From: Parvularcula marina
GTDB lineage: Bacteria; Pseudomonadota; Alphaproteobacteria; Caulobacterales; Parvularculaceae
DNA: 64,000 nucleotides
Assembly (NCBI RefSeq): GCF_003399445.1
Contig: NZ_QUQO01000001.1
Span: 989,001-1,053,000, forward strand
Reading direction: 5' to 3'
Made by a program: the position numbers and the translations under genes. This document shows, one piece after another, positions 46,773-55,086 of this stretch. The notes beneath the pieces are model-generated. The model made no database searches and had not been told where the DNA came from. It saw nothing but the letters and a program-made list of their open reading frames with translations. The stretch's first letter is position 1, and each line of letters opens with the position of its first letter.

Positions 46773-47271
46773 AGGGAAGCCTTGTGACCGATGACGGATC
46801 GCACGCCGCCGCCATCTCAGCGGCCGTCTCGCCCGTCACAGGGTGGCGCCATTCCGGCGCAATCTCGGCAAGCGGAAGGAGGACAAACCCCCGCCCCGCC
46901 ATCCGTGGATGCGGCAAGGACAGTGCCGCCGTCTCTATCCGCACATCGCCATGCGCGAGAAGATCGAGATCGAGCGTGCGCGGTGCATATCTTTTTGCCG
47001 GATCGGTCGACCTGATTCGCGAAAAGCCCGCTTCGATCGCCAGAATCGCGCTCAGGATTTCCTCAGCAGCAAAATCTGTCTCCAATCTCATCACTGCATT
47101 TACATAGGCTGGAGCTATAGGATCCGGCCAAGCATCACTCCGGTAAAGAGAGGAAAGTTTTGCGTTTTTCCCGAGTGACGCGACAGAATTCGCCGCCAGC
47201 ATTACAATCTTAGCGGGTGAAGCATTCGCGTTCCGCTTGTTACTGCCGAGACTGATGAGAGTGACTGCCAT
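46762..47271 (-). CDS. folK: 2-amino-4-hydroxy-6-hydroxymethyldihydropteridine pyrophosphokinase
   Basis: 169 residues. Adds pyrophosphate from ATP to 6-hydroxymethyl-dihydropterin in folate synthesis; folP is 4 kb away. ISLGSNKRNA (6-15), FSRIRS and RYAPRTLDLDLLAHGD (about 92-107) are the HPPK signatures, and LPHPRMAGRGFVLLPLAEIAP the C-terminal strand. The ATG at 47271 with AAGG upstream fits; a longer frame begins at 47328. Confidence 0.95.
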   Translation of the reverse strand: MAVTLISLGSNKRNANASPAKIVMLAANSVASLGKNAKLSSLYRSDAWPDPIAPAYVNAVMRLETDFAAEEILSAILAIEAGFSRIRSTDPAKRYAPRTLDLDLLAHGDVRIETAALSLPHPRMAGRGFVLLPLAEIAPEWRHPVTGETAAEMAAACDPSSVTRLPSTG

Positions 47272-47343
47272 TTGCCTTACGAAAAAACTCGGATAGAGAA
47301 GCGCTTTACTCACGACCGTCTGTCGCAATTCAAGAGAGATAAT

Positions 47344-47973
47344 ATGACTGACTGGATGGGTCTCGATCCTGATGACCGTACCGCAATTTTCATTGACGGC
47401 GCCAATTTATACAAAACCGCTCGCAATTTGGGCTTTGACATCGATTACAAGCGCCTGCTGCAGAAAACGCGGTCAGAGACGCGCCTTGTCCGGGCCTATT
47501 ACTATACGGCGATGCAGGAAGACCGGGATCAGGATTACTCCCCGCTCCGGCCGCTCGTCGATTGGCTCGACTATAATGGCTACCAGCTGAAGACGAAGAT
47601 CGCGCGCGAATTTGTCGATGCGCAGGGGCGCAAACGCTATCGCGGCAATGTCGATATCGAGCTGGCTGTTGACCTCGTCATGATGGCACCAAAGCTCGAC
47701 TGCATCGTCCTCTTCACCGGCAATGGCGATTTCCGCCATGCGATCGCCAAGGTGCAGGAACAGGGCTGCCGGGTCGTCTGTGTCTCAACAACAGGGACCC
47801 AACCGCCCATGGCGAGCGACGAAATCCGCCGCCAGGCTGACCAGTTCGTCGACCTCACCGATCTCGAAGATGTCATCGCCCGTAAGTCGGCCCCGCCGCA
47901 GCGGCGTGAGTCGAATGACGACGAGATCGAAGATGATGATTATGCGGAGGAGTTCAGCGGGTCCGATGGCTGA
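47344..47973 (+). CDS. NYN domain protein (LabA/DUF88 family)
   Basis: 209 residues. A PIN-like nuclease fold: TAIFIDGANLY (13-23), the acidic GNVDIELAVDLVM (about 101-113) and FTGNGDFRHAI (about 124-134) hold the metal-binding Asp residues. The C-terminal 40 residues are acidic and disordered. Such proteins cleave RNA. It overlaps the start of the uracil-DNA glycosylase gene by 8 bases and diverges from folK. Confidence 0.88.
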   Translation: MTDWMGLDPDDRTAIFIDGANLYKTARNLGFDIDYKRLLQKTRSETRLVRAYYYTAMQEDRDQDYSPLRPLVDWLDYNGYQLKTKIAREFVDAQGRKRYRGNVDIELAVDLVMMAPKLDCIVLFTGNGDFRHAIAKVQEQGCRVVCVSTTGTQPPMASDEIRRQADQFVDLTDLEDVIARKSAPPQRRESNDDEIEDDDYAEEFSGSDG

Positions 47974-48619
47974 GCCATCCCTGCCTGCCGAGCCGCCCCG
48001 CGACTGCCCTCTCTGCCCCCGCCTTGCTGAGTTTCGTGCAGCAACGGCCGTCGAGCATCCTGACTGGTTCAACGGCGCCGTCCCTTCCTTTGCCGCCGCT
48101 GGCGGGGATGAGACGGTCCGTGTGCTTATCGTCGGACTGGCGCCGGGGCTACAGGGCGCGAACCGCACGGGCCGCCCCTTTACCGGCGATTGGGCCGGTG
48201 ACCTTCTTTATGCCACGCTGCTCGATCATGGTCTGGCGCGCGGGGTCTATGACCAGCGGCCGGATGATGGGCTGGAGCTGATCGGCACGATGATCACCAA
48301 TGCGGTGCGCTGCGTGCCGCCCCAGAACAAGCCGACGGGCCCGGAGATCAATCAGTGCCGCCCGTTCCTGATCCGCCGGATCGAAACCCTGCCCAATCTT
48401 GAGGTCATGATTGCGCTGGGCAAAATCGCCCATGACTCCGTCATTCGCGCAATGGGCGCAAAGCTGAAGGATCATCCCTTCGGTCATGGCACGGAGTATC
48501 AACTTGAAGGGCCTAACGGCCCCTTGCGTCTGCTCTCCAGCTATCACTGCTCGCGATACAACACGAATACCGGCCGCCTGACGCCGGAGATGTTCGCGGA
48601 TGTGTTTCGGATGATCTAA
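47966..48619 (+). CDS. Family 5 uracil-DNA glycosylase (UdgB)
   Basis: 217 residues. CPLCPRL at the start is a likely Fe-S/zinc-type Cys pair. The family 5 motif GLAPGLQGANRTGRPFTGD (about 58-76) and the second motif SSYHCSRYNTNTGRLT (about 191-206, in place of HPSPLS) identify UDGb, which removes uracil, hypoxanthine and other deaminated bases. Family 5 lacks the usual catalytic Asp/Asn. Coupled to the NYN gene and convergent with thiD by a CTAA overlap. Confidence 0.9.
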   Translation: MAEPSLPAEPPRDCPLCPRLAEFRAATAVEHPDWFNGAVPSFAAAGGDETVRVLIVGLAPGLQGANRTGRPFTGDWAGDLLYATLLDHGLARGVYDQRPDDGLELIGTMITNAVRCVPPQNKPTGPEINQCRPFLIRRIETLPNLEVMIALGKIAHDSVIRAMGAKLKDHPFGHGTEYQLEGPNGPLRLLSSYHCSRYNTNTGRLTPEMFADVFRMI

Positions 48620-49428
48620 CGGGGACGGAAGGTGCCGTCCTCGCGTTCAATCATTGCATGATTGAGCGGGCCGTGGCCTTTGCCGAGGCCCGCCGCGTGC
48701 TCAATGGCTGCCGACACATATGCGACCGCGCGGCGGCAGGCTTCTGGCCTGCTCATGCCCTGCGCCACCCCTGCCGCAATCGCCGATGCGAGCGAGCAAC
48801 CCGTGCCATGGGTGTTGCGGCTGACGAAGCGTGGATGGGAGAAGACCGTCCGCAGCCCCACTTCGAAATAGAAATCCTCAACCGGATCGCCCGTCAGGTG
48901 TCCCGCCTTGGCCATGATGCCAGTCGCGCCCATATCGGCAAGCTTTGCGCAGGCAACGGCAAAGCCGTCCGTATCGTGAATGACGAGGCCGGTCAGCATT
49001 TCTGCTTCCGGCACATTCGGCGTGAGGATGGTGGTGCGCGGCAGAAATTCATCGCGGATCAGCGCGGCGACGCTGTCATCGCCGAGGGCATCCCCGCTGG
49101 TCGCGACCAGCACGGGGTCGAGAATGAGCGGGATGTCCGGCCATGGCGCCAGCGCTTTCAGGATCGCCTCGCCCGCCCCGCGCGTGCCGATCATGCCGAT
49201 CTTGATCGCGTCCGCCCCGATATCACTGAGGACGACCCGGATCTGATCCGCGACTGCCTCATCGGGCACGGGATGGACGGCATGCACCTTCTCCGTATCC
49301 TGAACAGTAATCGCGGTGATGGCCGTCGCCGCATAGGCGCCCAGCGCCGTCACCGTCTTGATATCAGCCTGGATCCCCGCGCCTCCACCGGAATCAGATC
49401 CCGCTATGATGAGCACCCGGGGCGTCAT
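48616..49428 (-). CDS. thiD: Hydroxymethylpyrimidine/phosphomethylpyrimidine kinase
   Basis: 270 residues, ribokinase fold. Phosphorylates HMP and HMP-P for thiamine synthesis or salvage. IIAGSDSGGGAGIQADIKT (7-25), DPVLVATSGDAL (about 103-114) and the anion hole NTHGTGCSLASAIAA (about 206-220) are seen. ATG 49428 overlaps the TGA of the upstream membrane-protein gene. Confidence 0.96.
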   Translation of the reverse strand: MTPRVLIIAGSDSGGGAGIQADIKTVTALGAYAATAITAITVQDTEKVHAVHPVPDEAVADQIRVVLSDIGADAIKIGMIGTRGAGEAILKALAPWPDIPLILDPVLVATSGDALGDDSVAALIRDEFLPRTTILTPNVPEAEMLTGLVIHDTDGFAVACAKLADMGATGIMAKAGHLTGDPVEDFYFEVGLRTVFSHPRFVSRNTHGTGCSLASAIAAGVAQGMSRPEACRRAVAYVSAAIEHAAGLGKGHGPLNHAMIEREDGTFRPR

Positions 49429-49913
49429 TTGCGCCGACCGAACCAAACAAAGACAAGTCCGATCAAAAGCTGAATCACACAACTCACAATCACGCCATAT
49501 TCATAGAAGGCATCAGGCTCCGCACTGTGGTTGCTTGCAGCGGATCGCAACCAGCCCCAGACAGCGTGCCCCCAATAGGTCAGATCGATCAGCGCACCGG
49601 CAGCGAAGAACGCCCCCAGCAAGACAAAGCCCGCCTTTTCAACGTCGAGAGTCGCCAACTCAAGCGACATTTCATCCGCATCCGGGACAATCTTGACGGC
49701 TAGCCATGACGCACCCAAGAAGAGCCCGAGACCCAAGCCGAAAAGGGTGAGCGCTGAAGTGAGCGTAGGTATGCTCATCCAGTAAAGATTGGACATATAT
49801 TCAGGAGCCGGACTGGCGAGAGAAATCAACGCGCCCGTCGTTGTGGCCATGCCCCAGACCATCGCCGCGACACCGCCAAGCCGAAGGAGCGTTGTGACCA
49901 GCCCCCGCATCAT
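49425..49913 (-). CDS. Hypothetical four-span membrane protein
   Basis: 162 residues with four hydrophobic spans (about 8-28, 47-73, 94-116, 139-158). No family recognised. It starts three bases after glmM's stop and ends overlapping thiD (ATGA), so it is part of the same transcript. The short loops and lack of charged groups inside the helices do not suggest a transport mechanism. Confidence 0.65.
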   Translation of the reverse strand: MMRGLVTTLLRLGGVAAMVWGMATTTGALISLASPAPEYMSNLYWMSIPTLTSALTLFGLGLGLFLGASWLAVKIVPDADEMSLELATLDVEKAGFVLLGAFFAAGALIDLTYWGHAVWGWLRSAASNHSAEPDAFYEYGVIVSCVIQLLIGLVFVWFGRRK

Positions 49914-49915
49914 CC

Positions 49916-51280
49916 CTACACCGCAGCTTCGATCGCGGCGCAGATATCCCCGACGACACGTTTGACGAGGGCTTCGTCTTCGCTCTCCGCCATCACACGG
50001 ATGACAGGCTCAGTGCCTGATTTGCGGATCACGGTGCGGCCTTTGTCACCGAGCGCCGCTTCCGCATCGGCAATCGCCTTCTGGACTTTCTTGTCTTCGA
50101 GCGGCTCGCCACGCTTGTAGCGGACATTTTTGAGAAGGTTCGGGAAAGGCTCGAATTTCGAGCAGACTTCCGAGACCGGCGCGCCAGCCTGCGCAACGAC
50201 ATTGAGGATCTGCAGCGCGGTGACGAGGCCATCGCCGGTCGTAGCGTAGTCACTGAGCACGACGTGCCCGGACGGCTCGCCGCCGACATTGATGTCGCGA
50301 GCCCGCATCTGCTCAACGACATAGCGGTCGCCGACTTTCGTGCGCAGGAGCTCCAGCCCCAGCGTGCCGAGATATTTCTCAAACCCCATATTAGACATGA
50401 CGGTCGCGACGACCCCGCCGCCGCGCAGCAATCCTTCTGCATGCAGAGAATGGGTGATGGTCGCAAGGATCTGGTCGCCATCGACGATCCGCCCGCGCTC
50501 ATCGACGATGATCACGCGGTCCGCATCGCCATCGAGCGCGATGCCGATATCGGCGCGGTATTCGAGCACCATGTCCTGCAGCTTACGCGGCGCGGTCGAG
50601 CCGACATTGCGGTTGATGTTAAAACCGTCCGGTTCCGCCCCAATAGTCTTCACCTCAGCGCCAAGCTCATAAAGCACGGTCGGCGCCACCTTGTAGGCCG
50701 CCCCATTCGCGCAATCGAGCACGACGCGAAGACCGTCGAGCGTCAGCCGCCGCGGCAGGGTCGATTTGGCAAATTCGATATAGCGCGCGCCCGCATCCTC
50801 GATACGTTTGGCACGGCCCAGCTCGCTTGAGGGAACAAGACCCGCTTCGGTGCCGTCCTCCATCAGCTTTTCGATCTGCAACTCGGTCTGGTCAGACAGC
50901 TTGAAGCCATCCGGCCCAAAGAACTTGATCCCATTGTCATGATACGGATTATGAGAGGCGGAGATCATCACGCCGAGATCCGCCCGCATCGAGCGGGTGA
51001 GGAGCGCCGTGGCCGGGGTCGGCAGCGGCCCGAGCAGGATGACATCCATCCCGGCTGCGATCAGCCCGGCGGTCAGCGCCGGCTCGATCATATAGCCTGA
51101 AAGCCGCGTATCCTTGCCGATGACAACCCGGTGGCGGTGCTGGCCGCGCCTAAAGACCCGGCCCGCGGCAATCCCCAGCCGCATCAGCTGATCAGGCGAG
51201 AGCGCGCCGGTATTGGCCATGCCGCGCACGCCGTCCGTACCGAAAATCTTGCGTTCAAAGGGCTGGTCGTCGCCGCGCAT
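49916..51280 (-). CDS. glmM: Phosphoglucosamine mutase
   Basis: 454 residues. Converts glucosamine-6-P to glucosamine-1-P for peptidoglycan and [11 protein letters not shown] (13-20), phosphoserine Ser109 (ISASHNP), DGDADR (Mg loop, near residue 250), GEPSGH (near 330) and [12 protein letters not shown] (near 424) make the GlmM assignment clear against the first gene of the window, which is a phosphomannomutase-type relative. GGAGGAG precedes the ATG. Confidence 0.97.
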   Translation of the reverse strand: MRGDDQPFERKIFGTDGVRGMANTGALSPDQLMRLGIAAGRVFRRGQHRHRVVIGKDTRLSGYMIEPALTAGLIAAGMDVILLGPLPTPATALLTRSMRADLGVMISASHNPYHDNGIKFFGPDGFKLSDQTELQIEKLMEDGTEAGLVPSSELGRAKRIEDAGARYIEFAKSTLPRRLTLDGLRVVLDCANGAAYKVAPTVLYELGAEVKTIGAEPDGFNINRNVGSTAPRKLQDMVLEYRADIGIALDGDADRVIIVDERGRIVDGDQILATITHSLHAEGLLRGGGVVATVMSNMGFEKYLGTLGLELLRTKVGDRYVVEQMRARDINVGGEPSGHVVLSDYATTGDGLVTALQILNVVAQAGAPVSEVCSKFEPFPNLLKNVRYKRGEPLEDKKVQKAIADAEAALGDKGRTVIRKSGTEPVIRVMAESEDEALVKRVVGDICAAIEAAV

Positions 51281-51356
51281 GGAATGGCTCCTCCGTCAGG
51301 TATGTGCCCGTTACCACACACCCTTTAGCGCTCAAACATTGAGGAAGCTTTGCCTG

Positions 51357-52172
51357 TTAACTTCGCGTTTCCAATGCTTTCGTAACCGCGAGCGCCTGCC
51401 GGGTCGCGGCCACGTCATGCACCCGGAACCAGCTTGCGCCCTGCCGCCAGGCGGCGATCACCGCCGCAAGCGAGCCGCCAAGCCGTTCGTCGGCGTCTCC
51501 GCCCCGATCGAGACTTGCAATGAAGCGCTTTCGCGAGGCGCCCAGCATGACCTCACAGCCAAGATCGGTAAACGCGGCCATGTGCCGAATCAGCGCCACA
51601 TTGTGCTCTACCGTCTTGCCGAACCCGATACCGGGATCCACGATCAACCGGTCGCGGGGAATGCCTGCCGCCTCGCAGGCCGCAACGCGGGCGGCCAGAT
51701 AGTCCCGCACCTCAGAGACGACATCGTCATAATGCGGATCGTCCTGCATGGTTTCTGGCGTGCCGCGGGCATGCATCAGGATGACGGGCACGCCGAGACG
51801 CGCCGCCATTTTAAGACTGTCGGGCGCGAATTCCAGCGCCGTCACATCATTCCAGATATGTGCGCCTGCCCCGATGGCGGCTTCTGCCACGCGAGGTTTG
51901 CGCGTGTCGATGGAGAGGCGGACGCCGTCGTTCAGATGCGGGACCAGCGCCTCGATGACGGGCAGGACACGGTCCATTTCTTCGTTCTCGGAAACTGGCG
52001 CAGCGCCGGGCCTTGTTGACTCACCGCCAATATCGAGGACATGCGCGCCCTCCTCCATCAGCCGCAATCCATGGGCAAGCGCATGATCACGCGAGGCAAA
52101 CCGTCCGCCATCGGAGAAACTGTCGGGCGTCACATTGATGATGCCCATCAGGGTGGGCACCGGCAGACTCAT
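51357..52172 (-). CDS. folP: Dihydropteroate synthase
   Basis: 271 residues, TIM barrel, sulfonamide target. Joins pABA to the pterin pyrophosphate made by FolK. MGIINVTPDSFSDGG (9-23), GGESTRPGA (49-57), SIDTRKP (about 96-102), NDVTAL and DPGIGFGKT (about 195-203) are all present. ATGA overlap with the metallo-beta-lactamase-like gene upstream. Confidence 0.97.
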   Translation of the reverse strand: MSLPVPTLMGIINVTPDSFSDGGRFASRDHALAHGLRLMEEGAHVLDIGGESTRPGAAPVSENEEMDRVLPVIEALVPHLNDGVRLSIDTRKPRVAEAAIGAGAHIWNDVTALEFAPDSLKMAARLGVPVILMHARGTPETMQDDPHYDDVVSEVRDYLAARVAACEAAGIPRDRLIVDPGIGFGKTVEHNVALIRHMAAFTDLGCEVMLGASRKRFIASLDRGGDADERLGGSLAAVIAAWRQGASWFRVHDVAATRQALAVTKALETRS

Positions 52173-53056
52173 TGCCCCGCCTCAGCGGTCTGGTTTTTGA
52201 GCGCCTTTTCGAACTCTTCTTCCAGCCGCGACATCATGCGGGTGAAGAGTTCGGTATTCCGGTAGGCATCGGGCTCGCCCGCTTCGGCTTTCAGGCGTTC
52301 GGCCATCAGGTTCGAGAAGCCCGGATGGTTGGCAACGAAGATATCCGGCTGCCAATCCTTCGTCACACGGAAGGTTTTGCGGTAATCCTCGACAATGCCC
52401 TCATATTGCGGCGGAGCGAGCCGGTTGGCCGCGACCGTCGCGCTGCAGAAAATGAGAAGGTCAAGCGCCTCCCCGCCCTCCTCAATGCTCGTCCACCAGG
52501 AGGTGCAGCCCGGCGAGTGCCCCGGGGTCAGCCTTGCCGTCAGGGTAATGTCACCGAGGTGGATCTCTTCTCCATCCGTCAGGACACGGTCGACCTTGAC
52601 CGGCGGCGCATTGAAGGCCGCATTGTCCTCGGCCCCGACATAAAAGCCGCCTTCGAGCTGGGAGACATCCTCAGACATGGCCCAGAACTCAGCCCCGGTG
52701 ACATCCTTGATGTAAGCGAGCCCGCCCGAATGATCGAAATGCGCATGGGTGTTCAGCAGGACCTTCACATCGGCGGGGTCAAAGCCCAGCGAGCGGATGC
52801 TGTCGAGCACCTGATCTTCAAAGCCCGGCAGGCCGCCATCGATCAGGATATGCCCGTCCTCACCCGTGATGAGGAAGATGCCGAGGCCCTCCGTGCCGAC
52901 AAAATGGACATTCCCGGCAATGCGAAAAGGATCGACCGGTTTGACCCAGCCCGGATTACCCGCTGCCCAGATCGATTTTGGACGCGGCGCCTCTTCGGCT
53001 CCGGCAGAGACGGGAAGGCAGATGGCGAGCGTTGCGAAGAGAAGTGTTCTGATCAT
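52169..53056 (-). CDS. Subclass B3-like metallo-beta-lactamase
   Basis: 295 residues with a signal peptide (1-20, ending SAGA). Zn ligands fit subclass B3: His104, His106 (HAHFDH), Asp108 and His109, His180 (PGHSPGCTSWW) and His244 (NHPGF). The PGH(S/T)PGCTSWW strand is characteristic of B3 enzymes. It would hydrolyse beta-lactams in the periplasm, or another small molecule. TAATG overlap with the membrane gene upstream and ATGA with folP, so it is translated from a housekeeping transcript. Confidence 0.85.
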   Translation of the reverse strand: MIRTLLFATLAICLPVSAGAEEAPRPKSIWAAGNPGWVKPVDPFRIAGNVHFVGTEGLGIFLITGEDGHILIDGGLPGFEDQVLDSIRSLGFDPADVKVLLNTHAHFDHSGGLAYIKDVTGAEFWAMSEDVSQLEGGFYVGAEDNAAFNAPPVKVDRVLTDGEEIHLGDITLTARLTPGHSPGCTSWWTSIEEGGEALDLLIFCSATVAANRLAPPQYEGIVEDYRKTFRVTKDWQPDIFVANHPGFSNLMAERLKAEAGEPDAYRNTELFTRMMSRLEEEFEKALKNQTAEAGQ

Positions 53057-54015
53057 TACCTGTTGCGGATAGCAGCCCATGCGCCACCCAACCAGCCGAA
53101 TGAGACAAGATTAAGGGCAATCATGAAAAACAGGCTGGCGCCGAGGGTGACGACCAGCATGACCGCACCCAGTATCTTGCCTGCCATAGAGCCATCACCG
53201 AATTGCAGGCCCAAGCCCCCTGCCGTCAGCGACAGGATGAAGAGGATCAGCCAGAAGGCAAGGATGCAGGCGATGACGAGGATCTTCACAATGATCAGCG
53301 AGCCGATCAGGCGGAAGAAATTCCCGCCCGTCGCGCCGAGCGCGGCACCAACGCTAAAGCGGTCTTCGATGGCGGCGGCGGGAATGATCATCAGTGAGCG
53401 CAGCGTCACCCAAAGCATCACCAGCAGGAACAGCCATGGCAGGACATAAAGCACCCAGCCAATCGTGACGTCGCCGCGGAACAGGATCGACGACGCGATC
53501 CAGACCGTTCCCCAATAGAGCCCTGCGGTAATCGTGATCATCGCAATCGCATAGCAAATATAGACAAGGACCAGACGCGTCTCGATCCCGGTCCAGCGCC
53601 AGTAGAAGTAGCCCTTGGGCAACTCGGTATCCCCTGCCGCCACCCGGAATAAAAGCACACTCATCGGCACGAAGACGATCCCGCCTAGCATCATGACAAG
53701 CAAGCCGGGCAGGATGTTCAGCAGGCTGACCTCACCGACATATTCCTCGAAAATGGCCTCGACCTCGGCCTCGCTGATAAAGGCATCAAGCGGGCTGACC
53801 GCGAGAGCGGAGCGCGCCTCCATCTCGTCAATCAGCGCAAGAACCGCATCGGGAAAACCCGGAATATTAAAGAGCAGCAGCGCAAAACCCGCGATCATCA
53901 GCGCCAGAAAGACAATGAAGGACGGCCAGCCGAGCCGGATCGCCGGCCATACATGCCGGAGAGAGAACTGGATTGACTGGACCGCCGTCTCGGCGATGGG
54001 AAGTTTACGCGACAT
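53056..54015 (-). CDS. Membrane protein, paralogue A
   Basis: 319 residues with about six membrane spans. Conserved blocks shared with the next gene: HVWPAIRLGWPSF near the start, LFRVAAGDTELPKGYFYWRWTGIETRLVL in the middle and LRSLMIIPAAAIEDRFSVGAAL...FFRLIGS. The family is not one I can name; it resembles DUF-type glycerophosphoryl-diester-phosphodiesterase-membrane relatives. ATG 54015 chosen over the frame start at 54033, since a G-rich site precedes it. It joins the B3 enzyme gene by one base. Confidence 0.75.
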   Translation of the reverse strand: MSRKLPIAETAVQSIQFSLRHVWPAIRLGWPSFIVFLALMIAGFALLLFNIPGFPDAVLALIDEMEARSALAVSPLDAFISEAEVEAIFEEYVGEVSLLNILPGLLVMMLGGIVFVPMSVLLFRVAAGDTELPKGYFYWRWTGIETRLVLVYICYAIAMITITAGLYWGTVWIASSILFRGDVTIGWVLYVLPWLFLLVMLWVTLRSLMIIPAAAIEDRFSVGAALGATGGNFFRLIGSLIIVKILVIACILAFWLILFILSLTAGGLGLQFGDGSMAGKILGAVMLVVTLGASLFFMIALNLVSFGWLGGAWAAIRNR

Positions 54016-54101
54016 ATCTGCCCCCGGCGCCACCTTGCCTCGCCGCTAAACGATAACGCATCTGCTGCGCCTGCGCCATGGGGCACGCACGGCGGATGCA
54101 C

Positions 54102-54965
54102 TCAGTCCGCAAATTGCGCATCCGCGACCGTCAGGCTGTCCGGATTGTTGAACCGCTGCCAGACGAGGCCGCCCAAAACGATATACACAAGCGAGAAGAA
54201 GAAGCTGACAATGGCCGACAAGGTCATGATCAGGATGTTGCCGAGACTCCAGCCTTCGAATGTCAGTGGTGTCAGTGAGAGCAGGAGACCGAGGACGAGT
54301 GCCGCCAGATATACAAGGATCTGAGCGACGATCATGGCAAGCATCAGGGCAATCTGCACGCCCAGTAAACGCCAGAAATAGCCTTTGGTCTGGTCGAACG
54401 CTTTGCCGAATTGGATCCGGCCTTCGATCGCGACAGATGGCAAGATCAAGAGAGACCTCACCATGAACCACATGAGAAGCAGGGCGAAGCCCCCGAAGCC
54501 GACGAATTGAAGAGCCGTCATGACTGCTGCCGAGACACTCATCAGGCTGCAAATAAAGGTGAGCACCATAAAAGGCACCAACGCCCCCAGACCCGCGAAG
54601 CAAACCAGCAGCACCAGCAGGATGGTCGCGAGCAGAAATTTCGTCTCGCGGTTGCCCCATTTCAGATAAAGAATGCCTCCGGGAATTTCCGCTTCATTGG
54701 CGGCTACCTGATAATGGCGAACGATTGTGGGGATCAGGACGATCCAGCCGAAAAACGACAGGGCCACCCCTTTTACCCAGGACGCCCAGTCAGTGATCAC
54801 CGACTCATTCCAGCTTATTTCGGTGGTGCTCATCTCCATGAAGATTGCACTCGGCACCATGAGCAGAATGGCGGGCCAGCCCATTCGGACGAAATTCGCA
54901 AGCTGCTCTAGCGAGAGCCCCAGGCTTTCACCCGCCAGATCGCCGACTTTAATCTTGGGTTGCAT
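54102..54965 (-). CDS. Membrane protein, paralogue B
   Basis: 287 residues, about six spans. The blocks NFVRMGWPAILL, HYQVAANEAEIPGGILYLKWGNRETKFLL and VRSLLILPSVAIEGRIQFGKAF...YFWRLLG line up with those of the neighbouring gene, so they arose by tandem duplication. The soluble extracellular/cytoplasmic loop is shorter than in paralogue A. It lies 86 bases upstream of A and may form a heteromer with it. Confidence 0.75.
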   Translation of the reverse strand: MQPKIKVGDLAGESLGLSLEQLANFVRMGWPAILLMVPSAIFMEMSTTEISWNESVITDWASWVKGVALSFFGWIVLIPTIVRHYQVAANEAEIPGGILYLKWGNRETKFLLATILLVLLVCFAGLGALVPFMVLTFICSLMSVSAAVMTALQFVGFGGFALLLMWFMVRSLLILPSVAIEGRIQFGKAFDQTKGYFWRLLGVQIALMLAMIVAQILVYLAALVLGLLLSLTPLTFEGWSLGNILIMTLSAIVSFFFSLVYIVLGGLVWQRFNNPDSLTVADAQFAD

Positions 54966-55040
54966 GACCGCCCCTCTCCCAATCTATACGATTGGTAACA
55001 TGAAGGAGCCTGACGTCAATCGCGGCAGCAAAAAGAAAAA

Positions 55041-55062
55041 GAGCGGCCCCGCGAGGCCGCTC
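55041..55062 (-). terminator. Rho-independent terminator of ftsH
   Basis: GAGCGGCC (55041-55048) and GGCCGCTC (55055-55062) form the stem, with TTTTTCTTTTTG after it on the minus strand. It separates ftsH from the membrane paralogues, which must have their own promoter. Confidence 0.88.
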
Positions 55063-55086
55063 TTCTTTATCTAATGTCTGTGACCG

